Origin: an uncultured Prevotellaceae bacterium
GTDB taxonomy: Bacteria; Bacteroidota; Bacteroidia; Bacteroidales; Bacteroidaceae
NCBI GenBank assembly: GCA_946644025.1
Contig: CAMPCG010000038.1
Span: 1 to 13,747, forward strand
Length of the DNA: 13,747 nt
Direction of reading: 5' to 3'
The notes under the pieces were generated by a model that saw only the letters and a list, made by a program, of their open reading frames with translations, had not been told where the DNA came from and made no database searches. The translations under genes were made by a program, and so were the position numbers. Below are positions 8,101 to 13,611 of this stretch, in pieces. Each line of letters starts with the position of its first letter. Position 1 is the stretch's first letter.

Positions 8101-8512
8101 ATATGTCGTTTGCTGGAGACACATCTAATTGACACTCAGCGAACATGGCGCACATGTTCGTCACTTCGCTCGTATTGAGATATTCCAAGCCTTGGATTTC
8201 TACCAGCCACATTCCTTTGAACCAACTGTAAGTAGAAGTGGGACGGGCATTGGCAAACGAAGCATCGAAACCTACCAAGCCAACTTTAGCATTATTGCCG
8301 TCATTGACCCACCCTGGATTGCTGGAGCCTTGATTCAAAGAATACGTGACACCCTCCGAGTGCGAACTGCGATTGTTGTCGTAGTAGAAAATGAGTTGTT
8401 GCCACTTCTCAGTAAACACGGCATAGGCCTCCGCTGCGGCTGCCCTGCCAATGCCAAACATGCTGATGAACAGCGTCAGCAACATGTAACGTAAAAAACT
8501 TTTGTGCTTCAT
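5162..8512 (-). CDS. Secreted BspA-like (DUF285) repeat protein with C-terminal dockerin pair
   Basis: This is a 1116-residue exported protein starting with the signal peptide MKHKSFLRYMLLTLFISMFG...RAAAAE. The body consists of five homologous modules (about residues 27-267, 268-483, 484-671, 672-862 and 863-1048). Each opens with a YAVF..LxFYYD strand, continues through (F/E)FDxSFAxARPTS..WF, then DUF285 leucine-rich-like repeats (LNTSxVTxMxxMFxxC, LDLSxFDTxxVxDMxxMF, IYVGxGW), and closes with (Y)AHxDGGxxNPGYLT. The end (about 1053-1116) holds two EF-hand loops of dockerin type, DVNGDGAVDVAD and DVNDDKSVDVAD. DUF285/BspA repeats are known from surface and adhesion proteins of gut and oral bacteria; a binding role here is inference and the ligand is unknown. 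It has its own upstream promoter-like site and a ~145-nt leader. The gene is less GC-rich than the flanking housekeeping genes. Confidence 0.92.
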   Translation of the reverse strand: MKHKSFLRYMLLTLFISMFGIGRAAAAEAYAVFTEKWQQLIFYYDNNRSSHSEGVTYSLNQGSSNPGWVNDGNNAKVGLVGFDASFANARPTSTYSWFKGMWLVEIQGLEYLNTSEVTNMCAMFAECQLDVSPANDIFELTFNTSKVTNMALMFSQCSKVKNIRLDFDTRNVTDMRSMFSTCSDLVGLDLSSFNTSKVEKMDWMFQYSSNLKTIYVGSGWDINHTPLSGTNMFAGCTSLVGGSGTTFSSNDLSMAHVDGGSSDPGYLTLNNMYVVYTKGPEFANLRFYCDDKSQERSGKIYHLKPLGGNPGWYEDGNYKYIIEAFFDASFANAHPTSTAYWFANTAIEKVDLQYLKTDKVTDMSYMFSHCSKLLDIDLSNQVTTNVTIMLGLFEECTSLGNLNLFNLDTRNVTDMQNMFLGCTSLAKIYVGDKWNTGKVRCSEDMFKRCNALSGEQGTPFNGSYADVLYARVDGGSSKPGYLTYGEAYANLAGDKLTFYVDAKRSSRGGNSFVINAYDCKWFDDPYRYTVQSSLTKVVFDPSFAKARPSSCAYWFSTMGQLQDFEGMEYFNTSRVTKMSAMFNSCRNLETLDLSHFDTSNVTDMEAMFADCESLKTIYVGEGWDVSKVTKSEDMFYGCYNLVGGQGTAFDEQHFDKAYAHIDGGTSNPGYLTDGTKSPYAVFNNDTMTFYYDFNKASREGTVYDISVTTGNRGWVADQNCYEVNTVVFDPSFADYRPTSCYAWFNKMENLTEIVGMKDYLNTDSVTSMQQMFDGCRSIEVLDLSNFNTTRVKNMYSMFANCTSLTTIIVGEGWSTMNLATAENTMFSNCRKLVGMAGTTYDKNNTGKSYAHPDGGAANPGYLTTKTMYALVDGSTLRMLYDADFYNRTEPVYKVDEMGRQSRDNNVFKDIVTVEFDPSFADARPISTSNWFVDMPKVSTFKGMKEYLNTSRVISMRSMFYYLLYVEELDLSGFDTHNVQDMSVMFGAMSYLEKIYVGDGWDTSSVINSTDMFNGCRRLVGGAGTVYDENYTDASYAHIDGGAANPGYFTEAPKYKKGDVNGDGAVDVADIASIIDVMAGSGLQYKERADVNDDKSVDVADIASVIDLMAASARQER

Positions 8513-8662
8513 AATAACGAAATTTTATGGGTTAATTTTTGAATGATTATCTATGCAATAACAGCGTATGTCCCTACTTAGGAAAAGGACAAAAAAAGAA
8601 CGCGAACTACTTCTAAATCATAAGCACTGCATATTATGAAGCGGTTCGTTCCGCATCGTTTG

Positions 8663-8693
8663 CAAAGGTAAACAATATAAACGAAAATGCAAC
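8663..8693 (-). promoter_or_regulatory. Bacteroidota-type promoter for the BspA-like gene
   Basis: On the minus strand a perfect -7 box TACCTTTG (8663-8670) lies 19 nt from GTTG (8690-8693; consensus TTTG). The expected transcript start near 8655 would give a leader of about 145 nt, which includes a small GCGG/CCGC hairpin at about 8640-8653. Confidence 0.65.
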
Positions 8694-8722
8694 ATTTCTT
8701 TGCATTATTTAACAGGAAAAGC

Positions 8723-8815
8723 CCTGGGAGCGCGGACGTCCTCGTCCGCAAAAGACCTGGGAGCGCGGACGTCCTCATCCGCAAAAAGACCTGGGAGCGG
8801 TAACGTCCTCGTCCG
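8723..8815. repeat. Triple hairpin repeat, GCGGACG-TCCT-CGTCCGC
   Basis: Units of 33 and 34 bp start at 8723 and 8756, and a third, degenerate one starts at 8790. Each begins CCTGGGAGCG. In units 1 and 2 the core GCGGACG/CGTCCGC forms a 7-bp stem around TCCT. Unit 3 has lost the left stem (GCGGTAACG) and runs directly into a copy of porQ sequence. This looks like a REP-type dispersed palindromic element between the three-gene operon and the BspA-like promoter. Confidence 0.85.
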
Positions 8816-8839
8816 TCACCGTCGTCTCCTTCATCTCGC
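8808..8839. repeat. Ectopic 32-nt copy of a porQ internal segment
   Basis: Bases 8813-8839 are identical over 27 nt to porQ bases 4371-4397 (CCGTCACCGTCGTCTCCTTC onward). With one mismatch the match extends to 32 nt (8808-8839 versus 4366-4397). In porQ it encodes GEMKETTVTGE; here it is non-coding, 14 bp beyond the stop of the small gene at 8854. The match is far too long for chance. Confidence 0.85.
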
Positions 8840-8853
8840 AAAGTCCGAACAGT

Positions 8854-9069
8854 TTAGGATTCGTTCATCAGTTCGTAAAGATAGGCAGGACTTTGTACGT
8901 AGAGTTCCCCTTCTTCATCTTGCAAAGCAGGCATCAGTGATGAGTTATAGACACGCTCCATTGCTTGCTCTATTGAGCATCCAGTATCCTCCATAACGTA
9001 TTTCACCAATTCGCTTAGTGCATAATTAGTCAGATAGATTGCTATTTGGCGGTGAGTTGGCTGTTTCAT
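8854..9069 (-). CDS. Small protein, third gene of the DUF3791-DUF3990 operon
   Basis: This 71-residue protein has no signal peptide or membrane segment. It is mostly helical in character (YLTNYALSELVKYVMEDTG, SIEQAMERVYNSS) and ends in ELYVQSPAYLYELMNES. Its ATG overlaps the stop of the DUF3990 gene (ATGA, 9066-9069), so translation is probably coupled. I do not recognise it with certainty. Small proteins with a similar '..EAMxxVYxS..LxxxxTGLYxQSPxYIY' pattern accompany DUF3990 genes, and a partner or antitoxin role is plausible by position only. Confidence 0.8.
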   Translation of the reverse strand: MKQPTHRQIAIYLTNYALSELVKYVMEDTGCSIEQAMERVYNSSLMPALQDEEGELYVQSPAYLYELMNES

Positions 9070-9554
9070 ACCATCTTGCTGTTTGTCTTATGAAGGAAGT
9101 TCAATGCTCGCTGTGTACCAAAATAGTACTGCTGGTCAAGATATCTGTCTTGAAGCAGCTTTGCTGCCTGCTCAGGAGAATAGATACCCTCTCTATAGTT
9201 TGTCAGTTGCAGGACAACGCCATCATCGGCTATTGGTCCAATAACGATGTCATAATCATGAACGGGCTGTTGGTGGTTTCTGTCGCGGTTGGCATCAACG
9301 AACAGGAACCACTCTACGCTGGCTTTCTCTGGAAATACCTTTATTTTCAGTTCAGAGTTTAGCACAGATTCAGATAACTCGTAGGTGATGAGTGTAGGTG
9401 TACCCCCGAAGAGGCGTGCTTTCTTTTTAGCCATTCGTATGGCTGTGGACTTGTCTGGCGTCAGATAGAATCCCTTCCCGAAATCCTTAAACCTTAGGCC
9501 TTTCTGAAGGTCAATGGTTTGAATATCTGCGTTGGAGCCATGATAGAGTGTCAT
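9066..9554 (-). CDS. DUF3990 protein, ADP-ribosyltransferase-like fold (putative toxin)
   Basis: This 162-residue cytosolic protein has the DUF3990 landmarks: LYHGS at residues 3-7, KDFGKGFYLTPDKSTAIRMA (about 23-42), VEWFLFVDANRD near the middle, YDIVIGPIADDGVV, and QYYFGTQRALNFL near the end. This family is placed in the ADP-ribosyltransferase superfamily, and the YHGS, GFYLT and late Q..F.T motifs are the usual ART-type signatures. Both neighbours overlap it by four bases (ATGA at each junction). Being flanked by two ~71-residue proteins, it looks like the effector of a toxin-antitoxin module. Whether it is active and what it modifies cannot be told from sequence. Confidence 0.85.
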   Translation of the reverse strand: MTLYHGSNADIQTIDLQKGLRFKDFGKGFYLTPDKSTAIRMAKKKARLFGGTPTLITYELSESVLNSELKIKVFPEKASVEWFLFVDANRDRNHQQPVHDYDIVIGPIADDGVVLQLTNYREGIYSPEQAAKLLQDRYLDQQYYFGTQRALNFLHKTNSKMV

Positions 9555-9766
9555 GCTAAAGTTCCTCCATTCTTTTGACAGATAATTAGTACATCGTCTA
9601 TTGTCTCGTCTATAGACTGAAGATGCTCGACATCGTAGAATTCAATCAAGAAGGCGAGTCCCTTGTGTTCCTGTAAATATCGGAATGCCGCTTGCCTTGT
9701 CATAGCAAAACGGTGGGCGAATGCCTGTATGCAAGCAGTCAGGAATGGAATCTCGTACTTACTCAT
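9551..9766 (-). CDS. DUF3791 family protein, first gene of the operon
   Basis: This 71-residue protein matches DUF3791: FLTACIQAFAHRFAMTRQAAFRYLQEH at the N-terminus, GLAFLIEFYDVEHLQSIDETIDDV in the second half. DUF3791 proteins are commonly found immediately before DUF3990 genes, which fits an antitoxin or partner role (inference). The stop codon overlaps the DUF3990 ATG. A promoter-like site lies about 40 bp upstream. The base composition of this operon is clearly AT-richer than rnhB or ispH. Confidence 0.85.
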   Translation of the reverse strand: MSKYEIPFLTACIQAFAHRFAMTRQAAFRYLQEHKGLAFLIEFYDVEHLQSIDETIDDVLIICQKNGGTLA

Positions 9767-9803
9767 AAATCTGATTATAGGATGTCTGCTAAATTGTCAG
9801 CTG

Positions 9804-9832
9804 CAAAATTACAAATTATTTTCGAAATCAAA
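9804..9832 (-). promoter_or_regulatory. Promoter for the DUF3791-DUF3990 operon
   Basis: On the minus strand, -33 TTTG (9829-9832) and -7 TAATTTTG (9804-9811) are separated by 17 nt, a full match to the Bacteroidota consensus. The -7 box and the CAG after it are identical to those of the M6 protease promoter. Confidence 0.65.
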
Positions 9833-9860
9833 TGGGTTTTTCCCTAAAAAACGTCAAGGG

Positions 9861-9881
9861 GGACGAAATCAGGACGAAATC
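9861..9881. repeat. Direct repeat GGACGAAATC between divergent promoters
   Basis: Two copies of GGACGAAATC start 11 bp apart, about one helical turn, between the leftward operon promoter and the rightward rnhB promoter. A regulatory site is possible; nothing else supports it. Confidence 0.4.
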
Positions 9882-9944
9882 CACAGATTGCTGTCGAACA
9901 AAAGATTGCGATAATAGTGAGAGGATTTTCCGCCGTTTCCTTCT

Positions 9945-9972
9945 TTTGTCTCATGTTTTTATGCTACCTTTG
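9945..9972 (+). promoter_or_regulatory. Promoter for rnhB
   Basis: TTTG (9945-9948) is followed after 16 nt by a perfect -7 box TACCTTTG (9965-9972). The predicted transcript start near 9980 leaves a leader of about 25 nt before the rnhB ATG at 10004. Confidence 0.6.
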
Positions 9973-10003
9973 CACGCATAAATCTATTGTTTAAAGCACT
10001 GAG

Positions 10004-10639
10004 ATGTTATTAAGTCATTACTACGAAGGTCTTGTGGAGGCGGGCTGCGACGAGGCGGGTCGCGGTTGCCTGGCTGGAAGCGTCTTTGCGGCGGCCGTCA
10101 TCCTGCCGCCAGACTATGAAAACGCCGATTTCAACGACTCCAAACAGCTCACGGAGCGCCGCCGCTACGCGCTGCGCGAGGTGATAGAGCGCGACGCCGT
10201 GGCCTGGGCCGTGGGTGTCGTCACGCCCGCAGAGATTGACCGCATCAACATCCTTAACGCCTCGATACTGGCCATGCACCGCGCCCTCGACGCGCTGAAG
10301 GTGAGGCCCGAGGCCGTCATCGTGGACGGCAACCGCTTCAAGCCCTACGGCGGTCTGCCCAGCACAACGATAGTAAAGGGCGACGGCAAGTATCTGTCTA
10401 TTGCCGCCGCCTCTATACTGGCTAAAACGTACCGCGATGACTATATGAAAACGCTCGCCCAGGAGTTCCCGCAGTATGACTGGGCAGTGAACAAGGGCTA
10501 CCCCACGAAGAAACACCGCGAGGCCATCAGCCTGCATGGCACCACGCCCTACCACCGCATGAGCTTCAACCTGCTGGGGACGAGGGAGCTGGAGCTACCG
10601 TTTGAGTTTGAGTTTGAAAGGGGAGTGAAGGGGGAGTGA
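10004..10639 (+). CDS. rnhB: Ribonuclease HII
   Basis: This 211-residue cytosolic endonuclease cleaves the RNA strand of RNA-DNA hybrids and starts removal of ribonucleotides misincorporated in DNA. The active-site acidic residues are seen: Asp16 and Glu17 in CDEAGRG, Asp108 in VIVDGN, and Asp145 in ILAKTYRDDYM. Other family landmarks are DSKQLTERRR, ASILAMHRAL and NKGYPTKKHREAI. The start at 10004 sits about 30 nt after a good promoter and gives a normal N-terminus. The last residues, RGVKGE, and the stop codon come from the left arm of a giant G-rich hairpin repeat, so the natural C-terminus has been replaced or extended by repeat DNA. The M6 protease gene is convergent. Confidence 0.97.
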   Translation: MLLSHYYEGLVEAGCDEAGRGCLAGSVFAAAVILPPDYENADFNDSKQLTERRRYALREVIERDAVAWAVGVVTPAEIDRINILNASILAMHRALDALKVRPEAVIVDGNRFKPYGGLPSTTIVKGDGKYLSIAAASILAKTYRDDYMKTLAQEFPQYDWAVNKGYPTKKHREAISLHGTTPYHRMSFNLLGTRELELPFEFEFERGVKGE

Positions 10640-10756
10640 AAGGGGAGTGAAGGGGGAGTGAAAGGGACGATAGTATTAGCGTTTTATATGGTCGCAGAAC
10701 TATCGTCCCTTTCACTCCCCCTTCACTCCCCTTTCACTCCCCTTTCACTCCCCTTT
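10617..10756. repeat. Giant G-rich/C-rich inverted repeat (hairpin element 2)
   Basis: Two 58-nt arms (10617-10674 and 10699-10756) are complementary with a single mismatch, around a 24-nt loop. The arms consist of GGGGAGTGAA / GGGGGAGTGAAA units, related to those at 3642-3765, while the loops differ. The left arm encodes the end of rnhB and its TGA. The right arm ends at the first base of the complement of the M6 stop codon (10756-10758). It could act as a bidirectional transcription barrier between the convergent genes. The G-rich strand also fits the four-tract G-quadruplex pattern. Confidence 0.93.
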
Positions 10757-13476
10757 TATTCCGCCATAATAGATATGACAGTTGAGATGTCGGCCACGTC
10801 TACGGAGCCGTCGCCGTTGACGTCGGCACGACCCGCCGCTGACGCGCCGGGAATAGTGGCAGCTGACGCGTCGGGAAGGGTGGCTCCGGCCATGACGCTG
10901 ATGATGGCCGAGATGTCGGCCACGTCGACCGTGCCGTCGTTGTTGACGTCGCCCACGACAGGGCCGCTGTAGGGCTTGTCCACCTCGACGATGGGGCCGG
11001 TGAAGCTGATGACGTAGCTCACGCTGTCGCCGAGGACCTCGGTGGTGAGGATGCCGACGATGTCGAAGTAGCGTCCGTCCAGCTGGGTGGTCTTCGGCAT
11101 GGTGATGCCCTTCAGCTGGAAGGTGTTGAAGACGCGGGCCTGGGTGTTGCCCACATGGGCAAAAATCATCTTGTTTTCGAGGGTCATCGTAGCGCCGCGC
11201 AGCACGATGAGGTCGCAGAGCATGTCGTCGGTGAGGTCGTCGCTATGGAGCACCTCGCGCGGCTGTGCTGCCTCGGCTGCCGTGCTGACGGTGATGGCGT
11301 CTATGCTGGTGGCGTTCGTCACGGGCGAAAGCTGGGGCATACGGTTGACGTGCTCCAGCCGCCCGAAGAGCGGGCCGTCGAGCAGGTCATTGGCCGTGGC
11401 CTGCAGCCCGGTGCCGCTGATGCGCATACTGCCCGAGGCGTCGCGCACGTAGAGGTCGTCGCTGTGGGCCCAGAGCACCTGGGCGTCGATGAGCGACAGC
11501 TGGGCACTCTGGCCCTCGTCGATGGCGCGGAAGGCGGCAATGTCGGGGGCGATGTCCTGCTTCTTGACCGTGACGACGCAGGTGGCGGTGATACCCGGTG
11601 CTGACGCACCGGGAATAGTGGCGGCTGACGCACCGGGAATAGTGGCGGCTGATGCACCGGGAGTGGTGGCGGTGGCCGTGATGTTGCACGTGCCCTCGCT
11701 GACGGCGGTCACCAGGCCCGTGGCGTCGACGGTGGCCACGGCGGGGTTGTCGCTGGTCCAGGTGAGCGTGGCGCGGGCGTTGTCGGGCACCATCACGGGT
11801 GTGAGCTGAGTGAAGGTGGCGTAGCCCAGGGTGATGCTGTCGGGCAGGACGATGCCGGTGAGCACATGGGCGTAGTAGGCCTCGAAGCTGATGACGCCCC
11901 AGCTCTCAGCGATGTTACGGAGGGCAAAGTCGCACTCCTTGCCTGCCCATGAGAGCAGGTTGGCCGGCTTGGTGGTGTTGCTGATATGGTAGACACGGCC
12001 CGTGCCAGGGAAGGGGTCGCGGCTGGTGGACGGCGAGGGGTCGTTGGAGGATGCCGACACGCCCTTGGCACGCACCAGCTCGTAGTAGGGGTGGGCGGGG
12101 TTGTCGTTCACCGTGTTCCAATACCAGGGCTGCGTGTTGGTCGAGTCGACGCGGAAGATGAGCATACCGTGGCCGGGCAGCTCGGCGTCCCACTTCTCGC
12201 GCTGGCGGTTCTCCAGGAGGAAGTACTCCCTCTTCACGGGCGTGTTGATGCGGTAGCCGGCATTGCTCTGGTGGATGGCCTCGATGGAGAACTGGCCGGC
12301 CTCGTCGATGACCTGGGGCATGGCGAAGCCCAGGGCGTAGCGCTCGTAGAGGGAGAAGTTGCAGGGTGTGCGCCCGTAGTTGTAGTCGGCACCGTTGGCC
12401 ATGACCGACCACAAGCCGGGGTTGACGCAGGCCTCTTCGTTCACGTTGTTGGTGTCGTAGAAGTCGGGCAGTCCGAGCACGTGGCTGAACTCGTGGCAGA
12501 TGGTGCCGATGCCGTCGAGCACGCCCCAGTCTTCGCTGCCCAGCAGCTCGACCGAGCAGGCATAGCGGCCCAGGTAGACACCGTCGCGCCGGAAGTAGCT
12601 GTAGCTGAGGTCGGACTGGTGGGGCCAGAGCAGCCGCTTGTCGTTGCCCGTGACGTAGGAGCCCAGACCCGAGAAGATGAAGTAGACCATGTCGACCGTG
12701 CCGTCGCCATCGACGTCATAGTCCTTGAAGTTCACCAGGTCGTCGGCAGCACGGGCAGCGTCTTTCATCAGCTGCTCGTAGTTGTTCGACTCCTGCGTGC
12801 CGTCGGGGCGGGGGTAGTACTGGCTGCGGTTAATCTTGACGGGGCCCACGACGTCGAAGTGGGGCAGGAAGGTGCCGCTGGAGTTGTCGCGGAAGAAGTC
12901 GCGCACGGAGCCGGTACAGGGCTGCGAGTCAACGCGCGTGCGCGAATCGCCGGTGTAGTCGTCGTCGTTGATCATGTGGTCCATGATGTCGGCATAGTCG
13001 TCGTAGCGGAAGGGGCAGTCGTTGAACTCGACGAGGATGACCAGGCCGCGGAACTTGCTGTAGTCGTAGTAGGCTGCCCGGCGCTGCGCCAGGGCCTGCG
13101 ACTGCGACGCGCGGTTGCGGCGCTGGAAGGTGGACTGCGCCTCACTCATGCGGGGCGTGAGCCGCGGGCCCACACTGCGCAGGTATTCCTGCTCCTGAAC
13201 GGTGCGCTCGGCAGGCTCGCGGGCCACAAAGGTGGTGGGAGCCAGCCGGCCGTCGGCGTCGAGCTGGGCGTAGACATAATATCCGCGGGCGTCGCGCGTC
13301 AGCGTGTAGCCGTCGGTCGTGGTGTTGAAACTGCGGTACTCGTCGCCCACAAGGCGGATGGTGACAAACGTGCCGTCGGGCTGCTGCACGCGGGCCGTAC
13401 CAGGATAGGCAGGACGCGAAAAGGCAGAAGCGGCAAAAAGCAACATGGAAAGGAATATCAGTGAGAGTCGTTTCAT
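10756..13476 (-). CDS. Secreted M6 family metalloprotease with Big2-like and dockerin-like domains
   Basis: This is a 906-residue exported zinc protease. The signal peptide is MKRLSLIFLSMLLFAASAFS. A pro-region follows (VRLVGDEYRSFNTTTDGYTL), then the M6 domain with GLVILVEFND, DYDVDGDGTVDMVYFIFSG and the zinc motif HEFSHVLGLPDFYD (about residues 328-341; two His and the Glu visible). A Big2-like Ig domain (about 535-640; SDNPAVATVDATGLVTAVSEGTCNITA), an unnamed beta-rich domain and a dockerin-like pair (about 841-906; DVNNDGTVDVAD and DVNGDGSVDVAD) come after. The start at 13476 (or 13479, giving MMKRL) is preferred over TTG at 13509, because that codon overlaps the -7 box. Repeat-encoded PGASAATI segments are inserted in the Big2 domain and between the two EF-hands. 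The M6 family includes immune inhibitor A-type enzymes; the substrate here is unknown. No T9SS sorting domain is visible. Confidence 0.93.
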   Translation of the reverse strand: MKRLSLIFLSMLLFAASAFSRPAYPGTARVQQPDGTFVTIRLVGDEYRSFNTTTDGYTLTRDARGYYVYAQLDADGRLAPTTFVAREPAERTVQEQEYLRSVGPRLTPRMSEAQSTFQRRNRASQSQALAQRRAAYYDYSKFRGLVILVEFNDCPFRYDDYADIMDHMINDDDYTGDSRTRVDSQPCTGSVRDFFRDNSSGTFLPHFDVVGPVKINRSQYYPRPDGTQESNNYEQLMKDAARAADDLVNFKDYDVDGDGTVDMVYFIFSGLGSYVTGNDKRLLWPHQSDLSYSYFRRDGVYLGRYACSVELLGSEDWGVLDGIGTICHEFSHVLGLPDFYDTNNVNEEACVNPGLWSVMANGADYNYGRTPCNFSLYERYALGFAMPQVIDEAGQFSIEAIHQSNAGYRINTPVKREYFLLENRQREKWDAELPGHGMLIFRVDSTNTQPWYWNTVNDNPAHPYYELVRAKGVSASSNDPSPSTSRDPFPGTGRVYHISNTTKPANLLSWAGKECDFALRNIAESWGVISFEAYYAHVLTGIVLPDSITLGYATFTQLTPVMVPDNARATLTWTSDNPAVATVDATGLVTAVSEGTCNITATATTPGASAATIPGASAATIPGASAPGITATCVVTVKKQDIAPDIAAFRAIDEGQSAQLSLIDAQVLWAHSDDLYVRDASGSMRISGTGLQATANDLLDGPLFGRLEHVNRMPQLSPVTNATSIDAITVSTAAEAAQPREVLHSDDLTDDMLCDLIVLRGATMTLENKMIFAHVGNTQARVFNTFQLKGITMPKTTQLDGRYFDIVGILTTEVLGDSVSYVISFTGPIVEVDKPYSGPVVGDVNNDGTVDVADISAIISVMAGATLPDASAATIPGASAAGRADVNGDGSVDVADISTVISIMAE
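10838..10885 (-). repeat. 24-bp repeat units inside the dockerin region of the M6 gene
   Basis: Two 24-bp units (10838-10861, 10862-10885; + strand GCTGACGCGCCGGGAATAGT and a variant) encode PDASAATIPGASAA between the two EF-hand loops. They belong to the same repeat as 11594-11671. Confidence 0.85.
11594..11671 (-). repeat. 24-bp REP-like repeat array inside the Big2 domain of the M6 gene
   Basis: Three 24-bp units start at 11600, 11624 and 11648 (+ strand GCTGACGCACCGGGAATAGT...). A half unit precedes them, so that CCCGGTGC (11594-11601) pairs with GCACCGGG (11606-11613) around TGAC. The in-frame product is PGASAATIPGASAATIPGASA, between the Big2 strands NITATAT and ITATCVVTV. Confidence 0.9.
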
Positions 13477-13506
13477 CATTTTTCGGAAGATTATGTAAAC
13501 GGACTG

Positions 13507-13538
13507 CAAAATTACTCATTTTCCGCCAATTAGACAAT
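13507..13538 (-). promoter_or_regulatory. Promoter for the M6 metalloprotease gene
   Basis: On the minus strand, -7 TAATTTTG (13507-13514) lies 20 nt from ATTG (13535-13538; consensus TTTG). The transcript would start near 13500, about 20 nt before the ATG codons. This supports the 13476/13479 start. Confidence 0.6.
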
Positions 13539-13611
13539 CATTTAGTAAAAATTCACCTTTCAACCAGACTTTAAGCTATGCCCGAAGCGATTTACTTAGC
13601 CGCTCTGATGA

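Larger units (their letters stand above)
8513..8853. other. Gene-free region between BspA-like gene and DUF3990 operon
   Basis: These 341 bp contain the leader and promoter of the BspA-like gene (to about 8693), the triple hairpin repeat and the porQ-derived copy. The minus-strand open frame 8578-8841 starts with TTG and is made of the repeats, so it is not taken as a gene. Confidence 0.75.

Noticed and set aside
8578..8841. 87-codon open frame on -
   Set aside because: It starts with TTG in the porQ-derived copy and is composed of repeat translations (RTSALPGL), then overlaps the promoter of the BspA-like gene.
11986..13464. 492-codon open frame on + across the M6 gene
   Set aside because: Same kind of antisense shadow, rich in Val/Gly/Ala, no motif.
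13477..13509. TTG start for the M6 protease
   Set aside because: The codon overlaps the -7 promoter box, upstream of the likely transcript start, and would displace the signal peptide.
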